Program-made: the position numbers and the translations under genes | Notes under the pieces: generated by a model | Database searches by the model: none | What the model was told of the DNA's origin: nothing | Seen by the model: the letters and a program-made list of their open reading frames with translations, nothing else | NCBI GenBank assembly: GCA_002189035.1 | Contig: CM007991.1 | Coordinates: forward strand, 2,418,001 to 2,482,000 | Reading direction: 5' to 3' | Origin: Utricularia gibba | Taxonomy: Eukaryota > Streptophyta > Magnoliopsida > Lamiales > Lentibulariaceae | DNA length: 64,000 nucleotides | Shown here: in pieces, positions 31,701-42,281 of the stretch | How positions within the stretch are numbered: the first letter of the stretch is position 1 | Layout of the letters: every line of letters begins with the position of its first letter

Positions 31701-34700
31701 GGAAAATCCAATTAGCAACCTAAGTCAAACACAATTTAATGACAGAATACATTGTACTCCAAAACACCTTTTAATTTGTCGAGATGCAAGTTTCTTCACA
31801 AAAGCTTCAGGAAAGCTTTCAAATCGCTTGTGAACCATTTCAATTGTTCGAATCTGAAAAATAATGCAAAATATACATTTACCAACAAAAAGGACTCATA
31901 AATGAATTCGGAATCAGCTTTTAATTGAATAAAATCAAACAACTGATGAGAGGATTACCTCCCCTAGGCGAGCTCTTGCTCCCATCACAGCACCATAAAT
32001 AGCAGACAACAGGGTATACCATATATGAATATCCATCAGATATACCTGAATTTTAAAGTCAATGAGAGAAAGGAACGACAAGCTGCTAACCAGTAAAAAG
32101 AACGGTGATGCTAAGATAGAACTAAATTATGAATGAGGATGTTGTTTAGTTTCTTCACAACATCTAATAATTTAACTGCCAACAATGCACATGATGAACA
32201 AAACTATGTCTACTTACTGCAACAACCGGTGCCCATAGACTAGCCACTGTCAGTGCATTACTATTACCTGCAGTGAAGATTGACAAGGAAAGAATAAGAA
32301 AGAAAGAAAAAATGGCCTTTACCAACAAGAGATATAACATAATTCCAAAACACATATAGGCACAAAAATACTAGGAAGAAAGCTATCCAACAACAGATAA
32401 TTTGCAAAAAAATAACAAAAACACATTGAAGACATAATTAAAGATGAGCATAAAGTGCAGCAGAGCTTGTTTGTGATGTTGCCATCAACACAATTGTTGC
32501 CACCTACTAACTCTGCCATCAAGTGAATACTAGGATATTGAAACTTACGTATGTGAATTCTCATTCAATATTCAAATATATAAATGAATGCAAAATAAGT
32601 TTCACTCAACAGAAATGAAGGCCCATCAATCCAACCCAAACCATAGTCAAGACAACAGCGGGAACAAATCCACACATCATAAATAATAAAGGCATCATTA
32701 GCAGAAAGTAAAGTAAAAAGATCATACGCCCGGATATCAAATCATGCCATGAATACCGGAGCCGCGGTAGATTCACAATAATCTGAGTTGGCTGGACCAG
32801 GGGTCTTATCTGCCATCATCACTAAGTCAGAGAGATGGCAATTGTGCTCCTAATACGGAAAAAAGTTTCAATATAGTAACTTGACTTGCCTGGAGAAAGT
32901 ACGCAAAAGAGAATTTGCATGCAAAAATCACCAGCCAATAGAACACATAGCTGCATGAGAAAAAAAAAATTAACATGCTATTGAAAAAGTATGTAGAAGC
33001 GATAAAGCTTAAAACTGGAAATAATACAATAAACATGGCAAAGTCACATATGTAGGTCTCGTGTACAAATATTGCAATGAAAACATAAAAATGGCTTGGT
33101 ATATGAGTCACCAGAAAGTAGCATGACTTCCAAGCCTGATCAAGCATTTCAGTTTGAAATGCAAGATATGTTTAGATTCAAAGCTTTACAAAAAGGCATG
33201 GTCAAAGTTACAAAACACCTTGAGGGGAGACTAAGGCTAGTAGAAAAGGAGAACAAAAAAAAGGGTTCAACTATTTGATTCTAATTGCAACACTACGGGT
33301 AAGTTGGCCATATTTCCAGCCATGACTTTCAATCCAACAGAAAAAACCTACATGGAAAAATACACTCAACAAGCCACCATTTTGACCAAGAATTGATATA
33401 ATTTAAAATCAGGTGGTATTCGACAGGGGAAACCTGATGTAGTCTGTAAATTTCTCAACAAGTCCACGACCAACAAAGTAGCGCTCCTGAAAGTTGAGCC
33501 CCATTATTGTACACATGAAATTATTTTTTTAGCTCAGTAAAAGTTCAACGGTTCTCAAATTTCTTTGAATCCTTTTTAACAGACACGACATCAGCTGGTC
33601 AATAGATCAGGATAAATGTTCAGCTAAGCACAGCCATGAAAATTCCTTCATACCTGATACATCCACTTGAAAAATTGGAAAAAGGATTGATCAGACATTT
33701 CTGAGAGCTTGTGACAGAAAGTGAATTTGAGGAGCAGGGAAAATGCTAAACACAGAATAGCATATACACCCAATAGCAGAACATAGATTCGGAAGTAGAG
33801 AGATTCGGTGACATTCCTGTGTCGATCCCTCAACATCATCCTATTCAATTTTTTTCATATGTTAAAGTAAGGTTCGTAGATCAAAGCAATCAAGTAAACA
33901 TAGATTGCAGATACTCACAAGTAAAGATATAACACAAATCCAGAGCTCAATCCCCACCAAAAGAACCTAATTACAAGCCTTGATATAGCCATACCACGTG
34001 CAGTTGTATAAGCCCCAAACGTCAGCAAAACATCCAAACAACCTTCATAAAACGGATGCATCAAATGAGTAATGCAATAGAACACTGCAATCCAGAAACA
34101 TGTTACATTGAAGTAAAGCAGTTACAGAGATCCCTTACTCTCCAAAAAATTCATAACAGCATACGTTGGCCCAACACTGAGAAGTGTTATAAATGTATTA
34201 AGATTAAGAGGTCCATCATTGAATGCAATAATGGCAAGCATCTGAAAAGGCAGAGCAGGTCAGCTAGGAAAATTAACCTAGTATATGAAATCTCGTCAGA
34301 TGCAAAACAGAGTACCTGAAACATGATTACCAAAAAGATCCACAAACGATGGAAACTTCGGTACAGGTGAAGAAACGTTCGATGCTCAACGAATGAACTT
34401 TTACCAGTCTACCAGAAAAGTTTCCCCATTTTCAATGGAGTAGTTAGGGAAATTTAAAAAAAAAACATTCCACTTTTTATAAACAAAAACCACTAGAAAA
34501 AGACCAACCCGTTTTCCCTTTCTAGGTTTCCGAAGAAAAGATGACTCCTTTTTCATAGGCCAACCCAAATCAAAGCAAGAAGGTGACCTGCATGTCTCAT
34601 ATAGAGTAAATATAGGATGAATGGATATCAATTATCCACACATAAATGAATAACAAACCAACCAGAAATACTCATTAAAGTCATCATAATTCCGCCATTC

Positions 34701-37700
34701 TGAATGTGCAGCTTTTCCATTGTTGTTTTTTAATGTTTCCTGCATAGAGAGAAAACAGAATAAATTAAAATTCGAAGTTATCATGCATTGCCATTCTTTG
34801 ATAACTACAAGCATTAGCACACCCAATACAAGTCAATCAAAATGAAAACCGTATTAAGAATCATGGCACAACTTCTTGCTTGAGAAAAAAATACAATTAC
34901 CCACTAAAAAAATAGCTATCACATAACCCAAATTGAAACAGCATTAGCAGGCATGAAAAGGCCCTGACCTCTTTCATTGTGTCATATATGGGCAGAATTA
35001 CTTGATCCAAAAAGGAAACAACAGAGCCCTGTTCACTTTTACAACTTTCAGCATGAGTTGCTTCACGTTGATCAAGAATTGAATCCAACTCTCTTGCCAT
35101 CTAAAAGGAAATGTTGAAAACATAGAAAGACAATACTTAATGCACACTTCTCTAACAACACAAAAATAACATAAGGCCCAGTAGTGTTTTCAATCATAAG
35201 AATAATGCACAACATACCCTGTGAAATATGTAGCATATACATTCTGGAAGGAATCGAACATTTGCAGCTTCACCCCATATGCAAAGGTACAGTGAAACAA
35301 AGAAAAGCTTCCTATCCCGGTTAATGGCCTCCAAGCTACATACAACATACTGGGAAATGTTAGTTAACTACTAGTAATATAAAGGATCATGATACCACAA
35401 GCATTACCTATTCCACACAGGCCGTATACATAGGTATCTACACCACTTAATGTAATTATCAAGGACCTTTAGAAAGACATCTCTGATAGCTTTTTCATCT
35501 AGTTTCTGTCAGGGAATACTAATATATATTAGGGAAATAAGCTTTCATTTATCACCCATATATCATCTTGATAACTTAATCATCCCACTCACGGGATCAG
35601 ATCCATTTGCAAGTCCAAGCCTTGATTGTGCATTGGCTAAAGTAAGAACAACGTGCTCTCGTTGATTCCTTATGTTGTCCTTCTGCAAGGGTAAAAACAA
35701 AAACTTACATATGCAAGTAAGCTTTCTACAAAAATGCTAACATGCTAGTAACATAAAAGTTCTGTTTTCTATTCAAAAGGATAAGGTGAACAGACCATTC
35801 ATGAATCCATCAAGTAAAAAGGGGGAGTTACAAGGAAAAAAACCTGAAATCCAAACACATATTCCAAAAGATCCAACATGTCCAAACTTCTTTGTCCATA
35901 AATCTCATAATCAGGTGGAAGTCGAGGGAAGTGGTCAGTGTATCTTATCGCTGATAGAGCACCCTTGACCTGCAGATGTCGCATGGCAATTTCACGCACA
36001 AAAAAAAAAAAAAAAGATGCTGAGGTAGTATCCGCAATAAGTACTGGGTGCATGAAAATCATGCAACAACAATCCTCTTTATGAGTAAACATGAATTCAA
36101 AAAAGAACCAGTGTCATTGAATTAGCAAGTCATACTTCTGGAAGATAACCAATGGCATTGGTTAGAGATGGTCCATCAAGAGGGACAATGTTATACGGAA
36201 TGAGATCGGCTGATATTGTATCACGAGACCTTTTAATCCTTATCAACTGGGGAAAAAAAAACAAGACACAAAAATTAGAGCAGCTATGCTCGATCCATTA
36301 TATCAAAATTAGAGCAGCTACATGCACGTGACATACTCATTCTGGTGCAAAGCATGAGCTTACGATGAGCTTCAAAAACGACCTACCTCTTCCATAATGA
36401 GCCTAACCACTCCATCAGGACGAGCATCTTTACTGAGAGCCTCCATCACCTCAACCAAAGCCCTCAGTGTAGCAAACACTCTTTTCATCTCTGACAATCT
36501 AAGTTCTAACCTGAAACATGGAGGAAGAATAACAAAGAATGTGAAGTACAAGCCAGAAGAAAATTATTAATCGACACATCAATAGTAATAAATACAAAAA
36601 AATGATAAACATAAGAGCCAAATATATCATAATAAAAAAAACCCATTACTGCTGGTTGTACAAGCAAATAAAGTGCAGCAATGCATGCCTACAAAAATCA
36701 CGCGCTAGATCCTATTTATTAGCTTAAACATCCAAGCAATGAGAGGAGAACCATGTCAGCCATTCAAAAGATGTCACAATTATACAACTACATGCCTCAG
36801 GTCATTGGCTTCATAACCAGAACTTGATAATTTTACAATGAAAAAACAAATAGACATTCTTATGCCCCGGATATTTGTTGGTATAACATGCAAGATCCAT
36901 TTTGAGAGAGCGCTAGAATTTTAATCATTTAATAGGCGCTGAAAAGCCTCAAACAAAAAGAAATATCGTTTTTCAAAGCAGACATGGCGGATTGACCTGG
37001 GTCAAAGAGACTTACTAAACTAGAGACTACATAGGACAAGCAAGGAAATGGAAAAAAAATGCAGCCTGTAATTTTTGAAAAACCCCCAAGTTGGAAGGAC
37101 AAGATGATATATGGAATAACAAATAGAAGCATCAAAAACATACTCCCCCATATTAGCACTAAACGTGCCGGACTCGCGCAATCTCTCTTCTTCCCTTTGG
37201 ATGTCATCCACTCTATGTCGCCTCTTATAATTAAGGTAAAACTCCCACAACCTCTCAATGTCACGATTACGATCAAATTGCCCCCCATCCTTTTTGGCAA
37301 GCTTTTGCTGCAGCACACAAATCAAAAGCCAAAAGAAGGCAATTTTAACATGAAAACTGCCGTTGGAAAATTACAACAAAAATGGCAGGCATTCCTCCAT
37401 GGTTATATAAAACAGACAAAATATTCCATCAAACCCATCTAATATACAACAAGTGTGATCCTACCAGCTTCAATCGTAGATCAAACCACCAAATTGGGAA
37501 AATTGTAGTGCAGCAAAATAAAGTATACGTTATAATTATCTGGAGGCTTTGAAACAAGCGCAAGCACTCATGTCCTGTTCACAAGAAAAGGCACTGTATC
37601 TACTATAAACATGGGCCACTGCATCTGCTTTCAGGACAATTTCTAAGCAACTGATCTTCAAAAAAACGGCTATACCTTAATAACTGACATTAAACCAGTC

Positions 37701-38287
37701 TTAAACTGCAGTACCCCTCGACCTTCGCTCTTAGGATCCAGGTTTTGAGCCATGGAATAAGCCTGCTCACATACTTCAAAAACAAAACGTGATATTTAAG
37801 ATCAAATAAACTTGAATACACTGAAAATTATTAACTGCATCTGTTCTTCTGCTAGTTACGATTGAATTAGTTAACTAATTAGTAACTGCATCTGTTCTTC
37901 TTATGTGATGAATAACTTGAAACTCAGAAGAGCATAAATGCATGTTCATGTGATGTTAAACACGCGAAGCAGGACTTGGAAAAATGTAGAACTGTACGCC
38001 ATAGGACATTGAAAAATTCAGACGGTTCCAGCATGCGCAGCAAACAATACTGAGAGCACATAAAGAAAAAGTAGACTAGTGCTTGACTCACGTATCCTAG
38101 CAACATTGGGATCCTCCGACTGGATCTCGTCAGCAGCTTGCAAGATAGAATTGATGTCTGTTGATCTCTGGAGTGAATCCGGGACAGAGGCAGCGATGCC
38201 GCTGGGGGGCCGGGCATGGGCCTCCCGCGTGGCTCTTGTCAGCACAGCCTCCACCAACCTCTCCCAACTAGCAGGAGCCCTAGCCAT
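22796..38287 (-). CDS. CALS10: Callose synthase 10 (glucan synthase-like 8)
   Basis: This minus-strand gene fills 15.5 kb with about 50 exons. I traced conserved coding segments in order from the start at 38287 (M-A-R-A-P-A-S-W) to the stop at 22796, in total about 1,900 residues, the family size. Exon 1 is 38287-38092; the last exon is 23041-22796. Domains in order: an N-terminal Vta1-like region ([11 protein letters not shown]), the FKS1 domain near 35-36 kb (Y-N-I-V-P-L), six or so membrane helices near 32.8-34.4 kb, the large cytosolic glucan synthase domain at 24-31 kb ([27 protein letters not shown]), and C-terminal helices. It makes beta-1,3-glucan from UDP-glucose. Arabidopsis GSL8 acts at the cell plate, in plasmodesmata and in stomatal patterning. 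No frameshift or missing exon was found. Confidence 0.95.
30329..30356. repeat. AAT trinucleotide microsatellite in a CALS10 intron
   Basis: About nine AAT units lie inside an intron. Degenerate copies of a GCTAAG-TTTGAAACTCA unit flank it at about 30257, 30302 and 30399. Confidence 0.8.
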
Positions 38288-38446
38288 GAGACTAAGGACA
38301 GAGGAAATGGGATTGGAAAGTAAAGCTTAACAAAGAAGATTCCAAAGCTACGCTACAAGTGAGAGCGTGCCAAGACTTGCATTTCCCCCATTCTTGGTTT
38401 TTCTTGTTTCGCTTGGAAATCTGAGAGCAACGCGCTATAATTTCCC

Positions 38447-38565
38447 TTGGGCCGTTTGAAAGTTTCTCCATGACGCGGTGTCTATTGGGCCCATTCATTT
38501 TAGCCCATTGAGCTTCTGTCCCTTACAGGTCATCACCAAGCCCATACAACATATAACAGCCCAAT
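38447..38565 (-). promoter_or_regulatory. Site II motif cluster upstream of CALS10
   Basis: TTGGGCC (38447), ATTGGGCCCAT (38484-38494), TAGCCCATT (38501), AAGCCCAT (38538) and CAGCCCAAT (38557) lie 160-280 bp before the CALS10 start codon. Five GGGCY motifs within 120 bp is dense. Function is inferred from known TCP-bound Site II elements. Confidence 0.5.
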
Positions 38566-38826
38566 TTCGATTTGGAAACATCACCCGGTCCAATTAACCA
38601 ATTTGAATGATACAAGGAAAAAGTGAAATATCAAAATCTTTTTTATTTCATTTAATCCATTTACTGGGAGGAGTTGAAATGATGGTCGTCTACGAAAAGG
38701 GTAGAGTATTTAAAAACAGAAAGATATGGTTTTAAAATAAGGATGAATGATGAATGGCTATGGAGGTAATAGGGTTTGGATTATGGACTGGTGTTGAAAT
38801 AAAACCAGCTTTGAACATACATGCAT

Positions 38827-38853
38827 ACACACACACACACACACACACACACA
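38827..38853. repeat. CA dinucleotide microsatellite
   Basis: An uninterrupted run of about thirteen AC units. Confidence 0.9.
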
Positions 38854-38907
38854 TACCTCCTCCAGTCCTAAACAACTCAACACACAAGAGAGTGAGAGTG
38901 AGAGTAA

Positions 38908-38929
38908 GGGGCGGGGGCGGGGCGGGGGG
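38908..38929 (+). other. G-quadruplex motif
   Basis: Four guanine runs of 4, 5, 4 and 6 are separated by single cytosines. This fits the strictest G-quadruplex consensus with one-base loops. It lies about 620 bp upstream of CALS10 and 1.2 kb upstream of the GDSL gene. Folding is predicted, not shown. Confidence 0.75.
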
Positions 38930-39382
38930 AATGTGGGGCCTGGGGAAATAAAGGCAGAGCAGTTACCCATTTATTTTGGTCACATGCGGCTGCGGGAAGG
39001 GAAACCTAACGGGCTACCCCGTTACGCCTACAAGTAAAATAAGTAATCATCTTTGCTTTTAAAAAACAACATTAGAATCATTTTTGAATATAATAAGAGG
39101 AGAGGAGAGACGTTTTGAGGCGATGCTGTCTGTGTTGAGGCAGGAGAGAATGGCATCCCAGCCCGGGGGCCAGGTTGGCTGGCTGGCTGGCTGCCGGACT
39201 GGGAGTGACTTGAGGAATCATGTTCTAGGTTCGCTTCGCTTCAGTAGTGTGGCAAGGTCAGTGAGGGGCAGGAACTCCGTTGCCGGCGTGTGTCCGTACC
39301 GGTCAAAAAAAAGGTGCGCGACGGGTTTCGGAAGCAGAAGGCGTATAGGGCAGGGGGCCACGTGGGCGACGGCCTACGATGC

Positions 39383-39405
39383 GAGGGAGGGAGGGAGGGA
39401 GGGAG
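39383..39405. repeat. GGGA tetranucleotide repeat
   Basis: About five tandem GGGA units. A GGCT tandem lies nearby at 39176-39192. Confidence 0.85.
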
Positions 39406-39602
39406 CAGTTAATGGCGCACCGAATTATCAGCTGCGGCGCATTCAAAGCCGGCTCGGGAATCAATCCTCTCTCCCCCTCCTCATTCATCTACTTGATAAC
39501 ATTTTACTGCGCCACCGATGCCCTCATTCTCCCCACTACCCTTTTAAAACACATGGTGCTTTCCTTTCCATTCCATTCCCAAGATGGGAGGGATCAAATG
39601 CC

Positions 39603-39629
39603 AATGCAAATGCAAATGCAAATGCAAAA
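39603..39629. repeat. ATGCAA hexamer repeat
   Basis: About four tandem copies of AATGCA in the GDSL upstream region. Confidence 0.85.
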
Positions 39630-40148
39630 TAATATTCTTGTTTTTTGGGTCTGCAGCTACCTTCCATTCAGATGCGCTAATTTGGAATCTACGTGGACTT
39701 TTCAATTAATATTATTTACAAATAGTGCCTGGCTAACAGGGAGGGATGGATGGATTCACTAACAAAATCAGTGAGACAAGGTTGTTAATAAAACAAAACA
39801 TGTGATTAATGAGCCACGCCAGGCCAGGGCGGTCCAAGGCAAGGCTTGCAAGGGAAGGGGTAGGGGAGGACAACCAGGAAAGGATTAATAGCAGCGTTGC
39901 GTTGCCGTGAATAGTAAACCCGCGCTGCAGTTATTTCTTCCACCAGCCCTGTTTTCATCTTACTCCGAATCTCCCACTACACTCCACTCCACTTCCACTC
40001 GAATCGAATCGGACAACGGCTTTTAACGCCAGATGCATTTCATTTGTTGGTAGGTGACGACGCTCCTCTCCTCCTCCTCCTCTCCTCTCCTCTCCCTCTC
40101 TCTGTTCTGTTGTATAAATCATGCTCGCTCCCAAACTCCATCACGCCG

Positions 40149-41380
40149 ATGAAGGAGAATATGGCCAATGCCAATGCCGTCGCCATCGCCTGCATTGCCC
40201 TCCTCCTCTCCCTATCCTCCGTCGCCGCCGCGCCCCGCCGTCGCCCTTTCAACACCATTTACGCATTTGGCGACTCCTTCACCGATACTGGGAACACCCA
40301 CTCCAACGCCGGCCCCGCCGGATTCATGTTCGTCTCCAATCCCCCTACGGCCAGACATTCTTCCACCGCCCCACCAATCGCTACACCGACGGCCGCCTCG
40401 TGATCGACTTCGTCGCGCAGGCGCTCTCCCTCCCTTTCCTCCCCCCCTATCTCCACACCAAAACAGATCGGACGTCGTCCGCGGCCGGGGTCAACTTCGC
40501 CGTCGCTGGATCCACGGCTATAGTCCATAGTTTCTTCGTGAAGAACAATATGACCCTCAACATCACTCCCCAGTCGATTCATACTCAGCTGACATGGTTC
40601 GAGGAGTTTCTTACAAGTAAATGCGGCGACTCTGCTGAAGCGCAGCGGTGTAGGGCGAGGCTGTTTGAGGATTCCCTGATCTGGGCCGGCGAGATCGGAG
40701 CCAACGACTACGCTTACAGCGTCGGTTCCTCGATCCCAACTGAAACCATCAAAAAACTCGCTGTCAATAGCGTCACCGGTTTTCTGCAGGTGAACTTATC
40801 GCACTAGTACAACATTTTTTTTGGATCCACTGTCTGGAATTTCATATGATCCCTACCGATAATTCTGTTCGAATAAATGCAGGCAATCCTTGAAAAAGGT
40901 GCGAAATACCTCGTCGTACAGGGGTTGCCGCCAACAGGGTGCCTGACATTGTCTCTGTATCTGGCTCCTCCCAAAGACAGGGACTCGTATGGATGCGTGG
41001 CCAGCGTCAATAATCACACCGTGGCTCACAATTCCGCACTCAAAACCAGAATCACTGAATTACGCCAAAAATTCCCCGGAGCCACCATTGTTTACGCCGA
41101 CTACTACGAGGCTTACATGGCGGTGATGAAGAACCCTGCAGCCTACGGGATCAAGGAGCTTTACGCTGTTTGCTGCGGCCACGGCGGAGGGAAGTTGAAC
41201 TTCGATTTCTTCAACGTGTGTGGATCGAAATCGTCGACAGCGTGTGGCGCGCCGTCCCAATATGTCAACTGGGACGGTGTCCATCTCACGGAGGCGATGT
41301 ACAGAGCCACCGCCGCGGCGTTTCTTGACGGCAGCCGCACGCAGCCGCCGTTACCGGCGTTGTTTAATAGGAGACATTAG
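40149..41380 (+). pseudogene. GDSL (SGNH) esterase/lipase, frame broken by one base
   Basis: Two exons, 40149-40789 and 40883-41380, match plant GDSL esterases, most like At3g48460 from memory. A signal peptide lies at about residues 1-27 (I-A-C-I-A-L-L-L-S-L). Block I is Y-A-F-G-D-S-F-T-D-T-G-N with the catalytic serine, block II is G-V-N-F-A-V-A-G, block III is G-E-I-G-A-N-D-Y and block V is W-D-G-V-H-L-T-E with the catalytic Asp and His. These enzymes are secreted serine esterases. At the five-C run 40341-40345 the frame shifts: the upstream reading continues to a stop near 40403, while the family sequence resumes in another frame at P-Y-G-Q-T-F-F. A sixth C would restore the frame. All catalytic blocks remain, so this may be a sequencing error or a recent null allele. 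Confidence 0.8.
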
Positions 41381-42281
41381 ACCGATGCTCTCAGATGCTC
41401 CTCTCTTGATTTAAATTAAGATTTGAAATAATTATTATTACTACAAAAAGAAACCTCTTTCTGCTCATCTTGACAGCGATTGGTCGTATTTGAACGGGTT
41501 ACGTAAAAACATCCTAAAATCGCAGTAGAAAATTCGGGTATCATGGGATTTTAATTTCATATTTGTATTATTGAATTTAATTCACTTTTTTTTTGTTTTT
41601 CTATTTCCCATAATTTCTTAACCCCGAATTTATTATTTATTGCACCTCTAACCCAATGGGCCGGAATGAGGTTGTAGACCCACATTTCGGCCCATGGTTC
41701 ACGAAACTAAACGCCCTTTAGCGTGCGGCCCAGTTTCCCGAATTTAATTTTTTTATATTTTGTTTTTCTTTTTTTGTGTAGATTGAGGAAAATGGTGACA
41801 TTTCGATCTCGTTCCTCCCACCGCCTCCTCATTTCACAAAAAGCACGTTTTCTTTTCCGCTTTTGGGTTCCCGGATTGTTCCTTGTGATAGTCGGAAGAT
41901 TGGGCTGCTCCTCCGCAGTTGCAGTTTCTGGTGCCTTAATGCTTCTTTTATCGATTGTAAGAGCTATATGAAGTAAATCTAAGGCGAAAATTCTTTTATC
42001 GATGTTTATGTTCAAATTCTTTTCCAAGTCGCAAACATATAGTCATTCAATGCTGTTGCGTGTAGCATTATCGCTTTCAAGATATTTGAGTTATGAGAAA
42101 CTCGAAGCTTTCGTTTCCTAACGAGTGTAATTTGAAGCATTCTTGTCGCGGTTTTTTAATCTTATTAACATCCTTTTCCTTTGTTTTGTTGCACCAGTAT
42201 GGAGATCATGAGACTAGCAGGTATACTTGAAGGATTTGGACCGAAGGACGAAACTTGTAGCTGGGGAGATTCTGGACTTTT
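41381..42281. other. Spacer between the GDSL and second PPR genes
   Basis: It contains the GDSL 3' UTR, a Site II cluster and probably a leader intron of the PPR gene. The 82-codon frame at 41723 has no recognisable feature. Confidence 0.45.
41655..41732 (+). promoter_or_regulatory. Site II motifs upstream of the second PPR gene
   Basis: AATGGGCC (41655), CGGCCCAT (41688) and GCGGCCCA (41725) lie about 550-630 bp before the start codon. A transcription start just downstream, with a spliced leader, would fit. Confidence 0.45.

Larger units (their letters stand above)
38288..40148. other. Divergent intergenic region between CALS10 and the GDSL gene
   Basis: This 1.9 kb holds the CALS10 and GDSL promoters and leaders. 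It is rich in simple repeats: CA, GGGCG, GGCT, GGGA, ATGCAA and CTC runs. The open frames on both strands at 39.1-39.6 kb follow these repeats and are not credible genes. Confidence 0.5.

Noticed and set aside
24475-38287. Many short open frames on both strands across 24-38 kb
   Set aside because: The minus-strand ones are single CALS10 exons read into their introns; the plus-strand ones are mirrors of these exons or intron sequence.
39084-39762. Two overlapping plus-strand open frames of 182 and 127 codons
   Set aside because: Their composition follows the GGCT, GGGA and ATGCAA simple repeats beneath them, and the proteins are low in complexity.
41723-41971. 82-codon hydrophobic open frame before the second PPR gene
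   Set aside because: It falls where the PPR leader and a leader intron are expected and has no recognisable homologue.
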